From Beverwykella pulmonaria (lineage: Eukaryota; Ascomycota; Dothideomycetes; Pleosporales; Melanommataceae), in NCBI GenBank assembly GCA_001599595.1, contig BCHH01000004.1, forward strand, positions 503,905 to 567,904: DNA of 64,000 nt. The letters are read 5' to 3'. Under the pieces are notes generated by a model. It was given only the letters and a program-made list of their open reading frames with translations, ran no database searches and had not been told where the DNA came from. The translations under genes and the position numbers were made by a program. Positions 14,091-25,537 of this stretch are shown piece by piece (the first letter of the stretch is position 1; each line of letters begins with the position of its first letter).

Positions 14091-15021
14091 ACTTGAGCCT
14101 TGGGCTCTCCTGCGCTCGCTTTCTTCAAATTGGAACGCTCCCTCGAAGCGACCTCCCTTTTGGATAACTTTCACAATATCTACGTCCCATCTCTAGACCT
14201 CGGAATGTGTTTTGTACAAGCACATCTAATGTTTGCATTCGCCTTTTTCTTTGTCACGGACGGGTCACGATACCAATGCCTAGTTTCTTTTTTTGTTTTG
14301 CTTGTTTAGATACCACTGTTTAGCGATTTCACTTTTTTCTGCAGATATAAGGATGCATGCACAAGGAGAGAGGGATTCATTGAGAGCGGCTAATACCCCC
14401 TTCTCTCCTGTCACTAGGTTGCTTTCGACCTAGCTAGGTTTTGCATTGAACTGGGAGTATTGGAGTCTTATGGCCGCCGGCGATGCCTGGGTTGTGGCGT
14501 TTTCTCCAGCCTTTTGTCTACGGGGAATTTATCTATCCGGGTGATGGGTGACCAAAAAGCACGGGTTTCCGTTCGGATTGGGAAGGCGGGAGGACAAAAG
14601 CTTGGAGTGCGGTGGCTCCGGTTCTGTATAATCATAGTGCTGCTATTGCGCAATAGAGAGTTGAAGACGCAACTCGAAGTAATTAAATGAATGAAGAATG
14701 GAACCATCTAAAACGTCTCGTGCCGTGAGGTCTTCTAGCGTTCTTGTATGTAGCTGGGCACACGATCTCGGTCCTTGGCCTCAGTACTATTGAATTGTAA
14801 CCGCGGGTCGAGACGTTGACAGTCAGCGCGTGACTCGGGATGCAAAAGAGAGCCATGGTCGGCTGTTCCACGTTGTCCTGCCGTGCTGTGTCGGTGAGGG
14901 GGGCGATCGTGGCTAAAGGTGGTGGCACTGGGCAGCAGACGCAAGCATAGCCGTTGCGCGCTCTCTCTCTTTCTCTCTCCTCCCTTCCCACAACCTCTCT
15001 CAATTTTCGCAGAATGCCCTC
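14091..15021 (+). promoter_or_regulatory. Intergenic: RasGEF 3' end and CHY/RING promoter
   Basis: The interval holds the 3' end of the RasGEF gene and the upstream region of the CHY/RING gene. A dense CT-rich tract (TCTCTCTCTTTCTCTCTCC) at about 14965-14985 sits just before the start codon, typical of a fungal core promoter or leader. No gene is visible. Confidence 0.35.
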
Positions 15022-17488
15022 ATGAGTAATCTCTTGTCCTCGTTCATTATTGCTCCTGTTGTGCGTCAAGCCCGTCGCTTCTCGGGCGCTGCCTCGCACC
15101 CTGGAGAGAATGGACAATCTTTAGCATGTGACAACACTTCAGCTTCCTCCGCGAACACACGACCACCACTCCCCGTCTTCCTCGAGAGCGCTGTGAGCAC
15201 CGCCGACGACCGTATTCCCCAGACGGCTGATGAGCGGCCAATCGAACCTTCTCAGCAATACCCGGACTTCGTTCGGCGTGGGCAATCCGCCGTCGTTGAA
15301 GATGACGGCAGCGTGCATGGGATCGAGTCGTCGATAAGCTCAGCGCCGGGCCTACCCGCAGCAGACATTCCCGCCATGTCTTCGAACCCCTCGCATACCC
15401 TCGAAACCCAGTTCCGCCATCTTGCGCTCGACGCGCCGCGCTCCACGGCACCTGCAACGCCTGCGGCCGCGACGACACAGACACCGGGCAGCGCCGACTC
15501 GGCCACAGCGGGACACAATGCACCCGCCATGTCCGAGTCGCTGCCCGCAGACGACGGCATGCGCCACCTAAGGGCGCGCATACACCAAATCAGGGACTTG
15601 AGGATCGCGGAAGAAGAGAAGGCCCAGATGATGCACAGTCTTATGACGGAGCGGTACAATTGCCTACGGCCAACATCCCCGAGCAGCTTCGTGTCCAACG
15701 ACCGCCCTTTTACACCCACCTCGGGGAAATCTATATTCTCAGACGCCCACCTATCCTCGCCCATCTCCATTGCCTCCGAAGTCGACCCGGAGAACCCCTT
15801 CAACCTGCGGCCCGGCGACACAAACCCTACCTACCGAACGCGAGCATTGCACCCCAGCACGGACAACAATGGAGAAGATGAGGACTTTGATACGGCCGAG
15901 GACGGCTCGTCGCTCGGCTGCCAGCACTACAAGCGCAACGTCAAGGTCCAATGCCATCAATGCCGGCGGTGGTACACTTGCCGACACTGCCATGACGAGA
16001 TAGAAGACCACAACCTGGAGAGGAAGAGAACGCAGAACATGCTCTGTATGGTGTGCGGCACACCTCAACCAGCTGGCGAGCACTGCGCTCAATGTGGGAC
16101 TCAAGCCGCGTGGTATTACTGCCACATATGCAAGCTTTGGGACGATAACAGTAGCAAGAAGATATACCATTGCATTGATTGCGGTATATGCAGAAGAGGC
16201 GCCGGCCTTGGGAAGGACTACATCCACTGCAAGGTATGAGGACAGGGCTCAATAGCTGGAGAAATTACTAACGTGACTACAGAGATGCAATGTCTGCATA
16301 TCCATCTCCCATGCGACCAGCCACAAATGTCTCGAACGCGCCACCGACTGCGACTGTCCTATATGTGGAGAGTATCTGTTCAATTCGTCAAGCGCTGTCG
16401 TGTCTATGCCGTGCGGTCATTACCTTCACAAAGGGTGCTATAATCTCTACATGGAGACAGCGTACAAATGCCCCATGTGCAAGAAGAGTGCTGTAAATAT
16501 GGAGCTACAATGGCAGAAGCTGACACAAGCGATCGAGACTCAGCCAATGCCGGAGCAGTTCGTCGACACGAGAGCTGTCATTCAGTGCAACGACTGCTCA
16601 GCAAAGTCCTCCGTCAAATACCATTGGCTTGGAAACAAGTGTAATGGCTGCGACTCTTACAACACCAGTGAGCTCCGCATACTCAATGGGCCTGAGAGCG
16701 AACAGGCAGCCAATGCGCTTCTCGATGCCGACGCAGACGCGAATACCAATCTAGGGGCAAGGTCACCCGCCAGTGCGAGCTCGCCCTCGTCACAACCCCT
16801 CCGTTCACCTCGCTATTACTTCCAACCCGACCAACCTGAGGAGACATGGCTGCCAGGCCAACTCCCGTCGTTTTCTTTTCAGATGCCCCAGTTTCCTGGG
16901 ATGCCACAAATGCCCCAATTCCCTGGTATACCTCAAATGCCGCAGTTTCCAGGAATGCCTCAGATCCCACAATTCTCCGGAATGCCCCAACTGCCGCCAT
17001 TTCCACAAATGCCTCAGATGCCGGACCCGTATGAACTCATCGAGCGGGTCCGCAGGTCATTCCTTCCGTTCCACAACTATCTCAACCCGACTGGCGAGAT
17101 TTCGACGGAGAACGTCCCCATCATCGACCTAGGAGAAGATCGTCCTGAGGGTCGAGCAACGGATGGAACGACTGTGCGGCAGCCTTCGCTTCCGCAATAC
17201 GTGCTACAACGATTCAACACATCACTAACACCGCTGCGGAACTACCTCAATCCTTCCTTCGATAACATTCCGAATCTCGATCTTGCAGAGGACCGAGACC
17301 CTGATGCTCTCCGGAAATGGGGAGTGGATGGCAGGCGTTTCGGTGGATTCTTGTCGGGCGGCGAGGAAGAAGATGAGGAGGAGGAAGAAAGTAGTAGCAG
17401 TGATGAAAGCATAGAGGAAGAGGACGAAGATGATGAGGGAGATGCTGATGGGGATGATAACGACATTGAGCTGCCTGGTCATAGGTGA
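15022..17488 (+). CDS. CHY-zinc-finger / RING-H2 E3 ubiquitin ligase (RCHY1/Pirh2 family)
   Basis: Exons 15022-16233 and 16283-17488 (49-nt intron GTATGA...CTACAG, branch TACTAAC) encode about 805 aa. The C/H-rich centre holds a CHY zinc finger near residues 300-365 (GCQHYKRNVKVQC, CRHCHDEIEDH), a CTCHY finger near 365-425 (CHICKLWDD, CIDCGICR, HCK/RCNVC across the splice), a RING-H2 near 428-472 (CDCPICGEYL, MPCGHYLHKGCY, YKCPMC) and a zinc ribbon near 500-535 (CNDCSAKS, GNKCNGCDSYN). This is the domain order of RCHY1-type ligases, which pass ubiquitin to substrates. The fungal protein is much longer than RCHY1: about 300 disordered N-terminal residues, a Pro/Met/Gln repeat near 601-650, and a C-terminal acidic/serine tail near 765-800. 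ATG 15022 follows a CT-rich leader. Confidence 0.93.
16883..17029 (+). repeat. In-gene tandem repeat, 27-bp unit (MPQFPGMPQ)
   Basis: About five 9-residue units of the form MPQFPG-MPQ lie in the second exon of the CHY/RING gene, varying by I/M, S/P and L/P swaps. The unit is 27 bp, so copy-number change keeps the reading frame. Confidence 0.85.
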
Positions 17489-17966
17489 GCAGGAACATTT
17501 GGATGGGCTATACATGGCGCATTGGTACAACTTTGACATCTTCTGGATCAAGGAGTAGTGAACCCGGTTGTATCCCTCGATGAACACAGAACACCCTACT
17601 CTGAAGAAAAAATAATTATATATATCCATCAACTATTAGACTCGCTTGGCGCTTTTGAGCGGGCAGACTAAATCTCTAACAGGAATGTCGGACTACTTCA
17701 GCTAGACGGCAAAGTCAAGTTATGCTGTGAAATTCACGTGAGAAAGGTCCGTGCATTAGTGCCAAGTCCTTACCGAAAAGTTCAACCCACACGCGGCAGA
17801 AATTCCTCTAATCTTCGCACCACGACCTCAAGCCAGCCACCACCCTCCGCACCTCTTCAACTAACCCACAGCGAGCCACATACTCCGTAAGAACACCTTC
17901 GCCTCCCCGCATCTCCCCCCGCAGAGAGGTTTGGATTGACAGAGCTGATTTGGTGAATTGTAGAAA
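17489..17966 (+). promoter_or_regulatory. Intergenic: CHY/RING 3' end and L31 promoter
   Basis: An AT-rich run (AAAAATAATTATATATATCC near 17608-17630) lies past the CHY/RING stop and could serve 3'-end formation. A C-rich, CTCC-repeated stretch near 17820-17920 precedes the L31 start, as expected of a ribosomal-protein promoter. No gene is visible. Confidence 0.35.
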
Positions 17967-18603
17967 ATGGCACCCTCGGCAAAGACCACAACGAAGAAGC
18001 CCGCGGGCAAGACACAACGTTCTGCCATTGCCGACGTCGTCGCGCGCGAATACACGATCCATCTGCACAAACGCGTACGTTGATCAGTTTTGTGAAGTCC
18101 ATTTATGGCCCTTGCGCCGCATTTCCCCTCTGTGGATACACTTCGTTGCCACAGAGCACTTGGTGGATATGCAGAGTGTGGATACACAGTGCAAGGGTAT
18201 CGGGCGGAAGACTGAAGGGATAAAAGGCTAATGTATGGCGTGGAACAGGTGCATGGCGTCGCCTTCAAGAAGAGGGCACCCCGCGCGATCAAGGAAATTA
18301 AGGCTTTCGCCGAGAAGGCTATGGTACGTACATTTTATAACGCTTCCCAATTTCCCCCTCTTTCAACACTGATTGCTAACATGCGATATTGTGAAGGGCA
18401 CCAAGGACGTCCGTCTAGACCCCCAGCTCAACAAGAAGGTCTGGGAATCCGGCATCAAGGGCGTACCCTATCGTCTCCGTGTCCGCATCTCCCGAAAGCG
18501 TAACGACGAGGAGGGCGCAAAGGAGAAGTTGTACTCGTATGTGCAAGCTGTCAATGTCAAGGACCCCAAGGGTCTGCACACCACTATCGTCGAGGACAAT
18601 TAA
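17967..18603 (+). CDS. RPL31: 60S ribosomal protein L31 (eL31)
   Basis: Three exons, 17967-18074, 18249-18323 and 18397-18603, join in phase 0 to give 129 aa. Intron 1 is 174 nt (GTACGT...ACAG); intron 2 is 73 nt (GTACGT...GAAG, branch GCTAAC). The protein carries a basic Lys/Thr-rich N-terminus, then the L31e fold: [36 protein letters not shown], a [14 protein letters not shown] core and a VDVKGL-like [14 protein letters not shown] end. L31 sits near the exit of the peptide tunnel on the large subunit. Two introns close to the 5' end are usual for fungal ribosomal-protein genes. The length is a little above the yeast protein because of the N-terminal extension. Confidence 0.96.
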
Positions 18604-18961
18604 GCGGACGATGGCTTGGGACGAGAAATCGAGGAGGATGGTTGCATGGCATATGAAAATTTCCAGGACGGATGGCGTTTTGGCGGGAGGTCTGAGTAGC
18701 TCTAGCTCTAGCTTTTTCTGAGCGGCGAAAGGCTGGAATGAAATTTCAAACATGTTCATGACCCGCCAATTGATGAGGAGAGAGGACAGTGACTGCGATC
18801 ATAATGTGATAGGTGTTGTGAAATATGTTGTGAACCGTATTCAACACTTCGGCAATGAATTGTCTCTACTGACTTCTTCGCTGATTCAATGCGCAGCAAG
18901 CTCACTCACAATCAAATCTATACCCAAAATCTCCCAATACAAGCCTTCCCATTCCACTCTG
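18604..18961. other. Convergent 3' intergenic region
   Basis: These 358 bp separate the ends of L31 (+) and the AFG1 ATPase (-). They hold short A/T-rich runs but no gene; both transcripts probably end here. Confidence 0.35.
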
Positions 18962-21245
18962 CTAACGAGGTCTCCGCTTCCCCCCTCTATCCTTTCCCTT
19001 CTCCTTCTCCCTCGCATCCATACTCTCCACCTCCTCCCCACCCCTCACCCTTCTCCTCTCCCCCAACCCCTCAACACCCTTTCCCCAAGCACCGGCCCCC
19101 TTCCCCCACTTCATCGTGCCCCAGACATGCGTCCAGCTAATCTTGGGCGGCGCGTCATTCCTCATACGGAACGGACTCGCGCCCTCGTATGGAAACAAGT
19201 CTCCTACCTTCCCGTCCACGCCCTTGCGATGGATCTCATACTCGACATTGACAGAAGAATCAGCAGGAAATCGCGCATCTGATTCTTGTCCCACGGATAA
19301 AGACGGAGGTAGAACTTGATCTGCAGCGCCGCGTTCGTGCTCCCAATGCCTAGCCTCTGACGGCAACGGCCTCCACCCCTCCTTTCTCGCCCACCATTTC
19401 CCAGAACACATCTCCCAAACCCGACTCTGCGCCCGCTTGACAGCAAATACTTCATCCTCCCCAGTTAGTCCTCGTATATTCGCGAAGTCGAGGGCTTTGG
19501 TATTGACGCCTGAGATTGTGCGGTTGTCGGTGTGGCGACGGACGCGGTTGGGCGGGTCGTCTTCGAGGGCGTCGGGGGATAAGACGGCGGAAAGAGAGTA
19601 GGATGATATGTTGGGCCGGAAGGGTAAGGTTAGATCTTGGTGGATTTCAGAGTAGGTCTCTGGGTGTGTTGCATCACCTTCCATGCCCACAAACACACCT
19701 TGCCCATCCTCGCGCTTCTGCCCTTCTGCAGTGCCATTGGGCTCCGGGAAGAAAATTTCATCTACCCCCGCTGCAGCGCTGATTAGTAGTCTACATCGCG
19801 CTTCGTACAGCGCATCTAGCAACGTGATAAACCTCCTCGCCTCATTCTTTTGATGGAATGTCAACACCGGAACGTCCGTGATGATGAATGTATGGTATGT
19901 GGAGGCGAGTGTGATGTAGTCTGCAGGCCCGAGAACTGCGCCGCAGATTTGGGAAAAAGTGAAGAGGGCGGTGCCGGAGTAGGTAGCCGGGATGGAGATA
20001 GGGCGGCCGTAAACAGTGAGGGTGTGCGAGGTCCACGGGATGGGGTGGGGGTGTGATGTTGCGGTTGTGAATGTATGATTGAATGCTGATGTGAAGGCGG
20101 AGAGCGTGGTGGGGTCGGCGGAGGGGGAGGGCAAGATGAAGTAGTTTTTGGGGAGAGCGGTCGATTCTGGAGCTGTGTCCGGACTCGATGACAGGGTGGT
20201 TAGTATCCCATTTACTGGCTTTGAAACACTTCCCCAAGGCGCTTCTCGTATCGACTCGGCCGCGTATCCATCTTCCTTCCCTGACAGCCGCCGATAATCC
20301 GCTTTCCCCTCCATCTCCCAAACCTCGCACCTCGCCCTCAAGACCTCAAGAAACCTGGAGAACTCCCCCAACTGACCCGGTCCGTCGTCTCTTCCCGCTG
20401 TGGTCCCTAATCCAAGAGTCCATCCGAGCCTGCTAACTCTCGACACTGGTCGCGCGAAATCCATGCCAGCTGCTTTAGCGAGCTCTTCCGGCATCCGATT
20501 ACTCGTCGCTATCAGCACGCCGCCTAGTTGGAAGAAAGATGTCATGAGATTGGAGAGAATCTTTGAGGCTACGCGGTCAGGGAGCTGGAATTCGTCTAGA
20601 AACAGTATAGGCGATTTCTGAATGAGGTCTCGCGCCAGCCAAAGGAGCGAGTACTCGTCTTGCATACTCTTACTCCCACCCACCAACTTCGCCTTCCTTA
20701 GCTGTTCCAACCGGTAAATAGTGTCGAGCATGAATGTATTAAAGTGACAGCGTCTCTTCTTTCGGCTCGGCAGACAGTCCGCGAAGAGGTCTATCAGCAT
20801 GGATTTTCCGGTCCCGACTTCGCCGTGCAGCATCAATCCTTGGGGACTCTGCAAGCTCATGGCAGCTTCGTGGTTGGTTAGCACGCGTGTCAGGGCCAGC
20901 GAATCCCGTTTCTCTTTTTGTGCGAGGAGGGATGTCCATATTCCCTTTTTGCCGCTTGTGCTTGTTGCTGGGGATGGAGCATCTTGACCAACGACTCGAC
21001 TTATTTGTCGCAGTCTTTGGGAGTATTCTACACTTGGCTCATAATCTATTAATCTGTCGTAGAGCTTCTGGAGATGGAGTGCTGAATGTCGATGTTAGTC
21101 GTGTTGGCTTGGCGGATTGGAATGGTGTCGTCACATTACCGAGACGATGTTGGGCTGGATCGGGCTTTATTCGGTTTGTGGCGAGTAGGCTACGGTAGAG
21201 GACGAGGGGATTGGTGATTGTGAGATTTGTTCCATGAGGAGGCAT
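18962..21245 (-). CDS. AFG1: AFG1-like mitochondrial AAA+ ATPase
   Basis: Two exons on the minus strand, 21140-21245 and 18962-21081, with a 58-nt intron (GTAATG...TTCAG, CTAAC branch) give about 741 aa. AFG1/LACE1 is a mitochondrial inner-membrane P-loop ATPase that helps degrade or handle respiratory-chain subunits (known). Visible: NPLVLYRSLLATN start of the family domain, Walker A GEVGTGKS near residue 121, Walker B ILFLDEFQ near 193, an ATSNRMPEEL sensor motif, and the family C-terminal half (CRLLISAA, DEIFFPE). The last 100 residues are basic, low-complexity and end in a Lys/Arg-rich tail. No clear mitochondrial presequence follows ATG 21245. The frame stays open upstream to about 21340, so a short 5' exon carrying the targeting peptide may be missing from this model. 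Confidence 0.9.
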
Positions 21246-21695
21246 CGGGAAACTGTACTGCTGGGTTGTAGAGGAGGATGTGGAATTGTGGGTGGTTGAT
21301 TGGGACTGGAGATCGACGCTAGAGGCCAGATCGGGGTTAGCTTAAGATCTATAACACTTCGCGGAAGGAATGCAATGCTTCTGGCATGTTTTTAATGACC
21401 TGAGTGGTTTGTATAACACGCTATATTAGTATTTGATACACACATAGAAGAAATGCTGATTGACCAGAGAGAACCAAGGAGTGTGCATCTCGGAAGAAAA
21501 TGGAGCTTGAGGCAGACAACTGTCCAGGAGGAGATGACACAGCATGTAAGCCTATCCGTGAATTGTGACTGATGTAGCACATCAGCAAAAATGACGGGAT
21601 AGGGAACATTCTTGATTGATAAGAAATGACCGCCGTATGGGTCAACGCCAGGAAATGCTGCTAGATATCATCGTAGTTTCAGAGAGTCGAGTCAT
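21246..21695. other. Intergenic: AFG1 upstream region
   Basis: This lies between AFG1 (-) and TRAPPC2L (-). The 100 bp next to AFG1 could hold a short targeting exon: the frame is open and there is a CTAACC plus CTCTAG acceptor-like pair at about 21317-21340. The rest shows no coding character. Confidence 0.3.
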
Positions 21696-22326
21696 TTAGA
21701 GATTCGTAACTCCAGGCGCCCATGTATCTCCAATCCGTTTGACCTCTTGGATGAACTTTCGACTGGTGATCTGGGTCGAGCCAACTCTCTGCTCGGCGTT
21801 CGCCGTCAACGGGGAGTGCTCGTCAGGGTTGTAGAAGGGGTTCCTCAATAGCATGATGTATGCCGTCTGCAACGCCCTGAAAGCCTTTTTCTGTGAGTAA
21901 ATCTGGAACCATGACGAATGATAAAGCTCACTGGTTTCAAGTCGGCGTCTCGTAGTCCTACCGCAGTTGATGTTTTGCTATCAAATGCGGTTGCGGGTCT
22001 TCCTTCCATGTCCACCACCACAACGAACTTGACGCCAGTGTTGGTCAACCACCCATACATGGCGAGTCGCTCATCGACAGCTTGAAGAAGGCCAAAGTCT
22101 TGATCCGCCGTCTTGTGAGGAAGGCGAGCCTCGAAGATATCAAGACATGACGAGAGAAGAAACTGAAACTCAAGAGGTGCACGCTCTTCTGGTGGGAATA
22201 GTGATATATGAAGCGGGTTATTCTAAATGTAAGATGAGCTTGACTCTAAAGGTATATATGGGGGTTCGTCCTCACGTGCTTTCCAATGACCCCAATGCAT
22301 GCTACTGAAGGCACTCTGCCTGTCAT
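21696..22326 (-). CDS. TRAPP complex subunit 2-like (TRAPPC2L / sedlin family)
   Basis: Three exons, 22276-22326, 21932-22222 and 21696-21890, encode about 178 aa. Introns are 53 nt and only 41 nt (GTGAGC...CACAG); both joins keep frame. The first exon gives a 17-residue strand ending GVIGKH; the second runs NNPLHISLFP, then LLSSCLDIFEARL, then MYGWLTNTGVKFVVVVD; the third ends AFRALQTAYIMLLRNPFYNP. This order is diagnostic of the longin-like sedlin fold. TRAPP subunits tether ER-derived and Golgi vesicles and activate Rab GTPases (known). The gene is divergent from the complex I subunit, with 317 bp between start codons. Confidence 0.9.
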
Positions 22327-22643
22327 CTCGCAGATAAGGCTGGGTTGCGCCGATGTGATCTATCGCACTGTTAGGGTGCAGTGTGCTCTTTTCACTTAGA
22401 TAAACTCCCCCCGGAGACACTTTCGCCGATGAAACTCCGTTGGTGTTGATGGTAAGAGCGGTGATTTTGCTGGTGAGGCCGCTTGACCAATCCGAGCCGT
22501 CTTGATTGAGTTAGCTAATCGCATCTTGTCTTGGCACATCGTACCTCGACGACATCACTGTTTCGCGACTTCTCCCACCATCGCCAGTTCTCCAGTCACT
22601 CTCCCACCTTACCCTGCAGTCGTGATCTGCCCGTGTCGCCAAC
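22327..22643. promoter_or_regulatory. Bidirectional promoter, TRAPPC2L / complex I subunit
   Basis: 317 bp separate two divergent start codons, so this stretch should carry both promoters. It holds CT-rich runs near 22560-22610 just before the + strand gene. I see no clear TATA box. Confidence 0.45.
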
Positions 22644-23485
22644 ATGTTGTCGACAACGAGGTCTGCAGCCTCAATGGCGCTGCGAGGTCTGTCCCCGCCA
22701 CCCGGAAACCAAATTGTACTCCCCCAACTGACATCGTGGACAGCCAAACCTGCCGTAGCTCTATTACCATATCGTGCTGGAAGTGTAGCTTTCCTATCGT
22801 CCACATCTTCGAATAGTGCTGCGCCCATGCAGAAACCCGGCCTCGTCGCTGGCGCACCGGGAACGCCTCCTCCGATGAAGGTGGCACGACGAGAAGTGCC
22901 ATTGCCGAGCCAGGAAGGGAAGAAGGGAGCTGTGCAATACGCCCTGTATGTTGAGCCCTCAATTGGTCCCGTCCGATGCGTTCCAATGGCGGAGGAAGGA
23001 TGTTGGATATGGAGCAACGGCTGATGCGCTGCAGGACCACCCTCGATCAAATTGCCAACTGGGCTCGCCAGAGCTCCCTCTGGCCCATGACCTTCGGTCT
23101 CGCTTGCTGTGCCGTCGAAATGATGCATCTCTCCACGCCCCGCTACGATCAGGATCGACTCGGTATAATCTTCCGTGCTTCACCTCGGCAGTCGGACGTC
23201 ATGATTGTGGCAGGAACTCTCACAAACAAGATGGCACCGGCTCTGCGACAGGTTTACGATCAGATGCCCGAGCCGCGCTGGGTGATTTCTATGGGTAGCT
23301 GCGCGAACGGAGGAGGATACTACCACTACAGTTACTCGGTCACAAGGGGGTGCGACAGGATCGTGCCAGTGGATATCTACGTTCCGGGGTGCCCGCCTAC
23401 GTCGGAAGCGCTCATGTATGGCATTTTCCAGCTACAGAAGAAGATGAGGCACACGAAGATCACACGGATGTGGTACAGGAAGTGA
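22644..23485 (+). CDS. NADH:ubiquinone oxidoreductase 20 kDa subunit (NDUFS7/PSST)
   Basis: Exons 22644-22945 and 23035-23485 (89-nt intron GTATGT...CTGCAG) encode about 250 aa. This complex I subunit binds iron-sulfur cluster N2 and hands electrons to ubiquinone in the inner mitochondrial membrane (known). About 85 N-terminal residues are Ala/Ser/Pro-rich with Arg residues and few acids: a mitochondrial presequence. The conserved core starts near [20 protein letters not shown]; cluster residues are visible in [26 protein letters not shown] and [15 protein letters not shown]. Exon 1 ends in CT, completed as Leu by the G of exon 2, giving QYALTTLDQI across the join. Confidence 0.96.
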
Positions 23486-23986
23486 ATAACTTTTTGTTCG
23501 ATTTATGTCATGGCGGGCTGGCCAATGCAGTCATCACGCTCGTGAGTATTAGAGGGGCTCACACTTGTACAAACTGAACCTCCTGCTTTATGAATCGTTG
23601 CTACTGGTAAAGGTGTGTGAAAAGACTATTTGGGTGAAGAAAGGCGGTGATATAGTCGCAATTTATTTGCCCATGCTGGGTTAAATGTAGAGGTCACCGT
23701 GGAAAAGGCGAGAACCATAACTACTTCTAGAATTGTGCTTCACCTTCACTGCAAGTTCGCTTACTCACGACTTATATGTTTCAACCTCAGGTTGTTTTAA
23801 CGCCCTCTCTGTCGATATGTCTCACCACTTGCCTTCTTTCCTCTGCTTTTACCTTCACTGCAGCCCAATATGGCGACCAAGGGATCGACTTCAAACGTTT
23901 CGCGTGGACGGACTCCAAGATATCAACAATATTTTCAAGCTGGAAACCCCAGACACTGACGAGCCTACCTTCCTCTAATTGACTAA
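23486..23986. other. Convergent 3' intergenic region
   Basis: The ends of the complex I gene (+) and the YFH7-like gene (-) face each other here. An open frame at 23776-23982 (+) has a hydrophobic N-terminus but no recognisable domain and lies in the other gene's probable 3' UTR; I do not support it. Confidence 0.3.
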
Positions 23987-24923
23987 TCATACTAACCTCG
24001 CCATCTCCGTATCCTTCCTTGTATCCTTCCCATCCCGCACGCCCTGCGTCTCCGGCTTCCACCCGTCATCCTCTACACTCCTCACCACCTCATGCACCTC
24101 CAACCTCCCCTCCACAATCTCCCTCCCATTCACAAGATCGTTCTCGTCAGCCCTCTTCCCCGCCTCTGTCTCATCTTTCGCAATCCCGGCTTTCACATGC
24201 CTATGCACCAACCTCTTCCTCGCAACCTCGAATTCTACCTCGACAAACCACAGCTCATCCATGAGTTCCGCGGCCTCCTTCCACGGACTCTTGCTCAGAC
24301 TCAAATAGTTTCCCTCGAACACTACAATCCGCACGGAAGGCGCAATTGGTATATCGTCAGCCACCGGGTCTTTGAGCGAGTGGTCGAACGAGGGCGCGAA
24401 CAGCGTCGAGGACTCCGGGCAGATGGGCTTGCGGAGTTCCTTTACGAGGGAGAGGAAAGACGCCCCATCGAAGGTGAAGGCGGCGCCGCGGCGCGAGTGC
24501 GCGGACACGGGGTCTGGCATGGCGTCCAGTTGGGCACGCGAGAGGTGGTACCCGTCCATGGGGATGAAGGCGGCGAGCGGGCTGCCGCTGGATGTGCCTG
24601 GGGATTGCTTGACGTGTAGTTCGTTGAGACGGTTGGATACCATGGCCGCGAGGGTGGTTTTTCCTTGGCGCTTTCTTAGCATGCTTATCGGTAATGTGGG
24701 TAGTTTGGCGACTGGGCAAGGCATTTGGAATTGCGAAGAGGGAAGAGAGTGAGTGTGCACCTGAGCCAGGGATGCCGGATATGGCGATCAAGAGACGCTT
24801 GGATTTGGGCACATCTTGGAATTTGTCTATGCATACTGCGTGAGTAAATTTGAACCATTTTTATATGTGAACTGAATACGTGCCCCAAGCCTTCTTCACC
24901 AGACGATCAACCTGTTCTTCCAT
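23987..24923 (-). CDS. YFH7-like P-loop kinase (phosphoribulokinase/uridine kinase fold)
   Basis: Three exons, 24884-24923, 24761-24826 and 23987-24663, give about 260 aa. The Walker A GIPGSGKTTLAAMVSNRL is assembled across the 97-nt second intron (GTGCAC...CCAAG). Further family features are IPMDGYHLSRAQLD with its substrate-binding Asp, RRGAAFTFDG, and VFEGNYLSL. YFH7 (yeast YFR007W) is an ATP-dependent kinase of unsettled substrate (known). The first exon (MEEQVDRLVKKAW) joins the second best as W-DKFQDVPKSKR, which needs a GC-AG intron (24827-24883, donor GGGCACGT); the nearby canonical GT at 24879 gives the wrong frame. The start could differ if that join is wrong. Confidence 0.85.
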
Positions 24924-25537
24924 TGTGGGTGATGTCTCTCAAATGCTGGGGAAAAAAAAGAGGTTCAAGTGTCCATGAACGATCCCAACACCGCTTTTAT
25001 GTCAGCTGCGAGTGAATACAAAGCAAAACATTCATGCGCAGATCACAGGACTTGCTTTGCTGCAGATCGTGGGATCTCGGCATGGTGTTGGGCGAACGAC
25101 GTCAGACGTCGACCCTTGGCACGCAGCTCACCGCGGGGAAGCGTGGCTCGGGGACGAGCCTGCAGACAACGCGCTAATTCAATCGCGTACGTTTTCCTGG
25201 ATTGGCTCTTGGGGCGACAAGGCTATCTTGTACTACAGAGTTTGAAGCGGGACATCGAGGTTTCCACGCTCTTGAGTGCATCTGGAGAGAGATGCCGCAT
25301 TCCGAGGTTGCCATGATGCACGGCTGAGCTTTGACCAATGAACGCAGCTCACCAAGGTCGGGGCTTGCTAGGGTCGTGGATATGCTATCTCCAAAGCTGC
25401 CGTCACAATCGTGCTTCTGCACGACGTTCTTCTGCTTGCTCACTCTATAGCAGTAGGAAAGAGATGGTGAATCAAAGCCTCTGCTGCACTTGACTATCCG
25501 TCAGGCAACCCGCCAAGGCCTCATTCTGCTGACAGCC
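24924..25537. other. Divergent intergenic region
   Basis: 614 bp between the YFH7-like gene (-) and glucosidase I (+), presumably holding both promoters. Open frames here overlap on both strands without recognisable domains. Confidence 0.35.

Noticed and set aside
17242..17632. Ser-rich frames antisense to the CHY/RING 3' end
   Set aside because: Mirror of the acidic repeat-coding tail on the true coding strand.
23776..23982. 68-codon frame (+) with signal-like start
   Set aside because: Too short and within a convergent 3' region; no homologue recognised.
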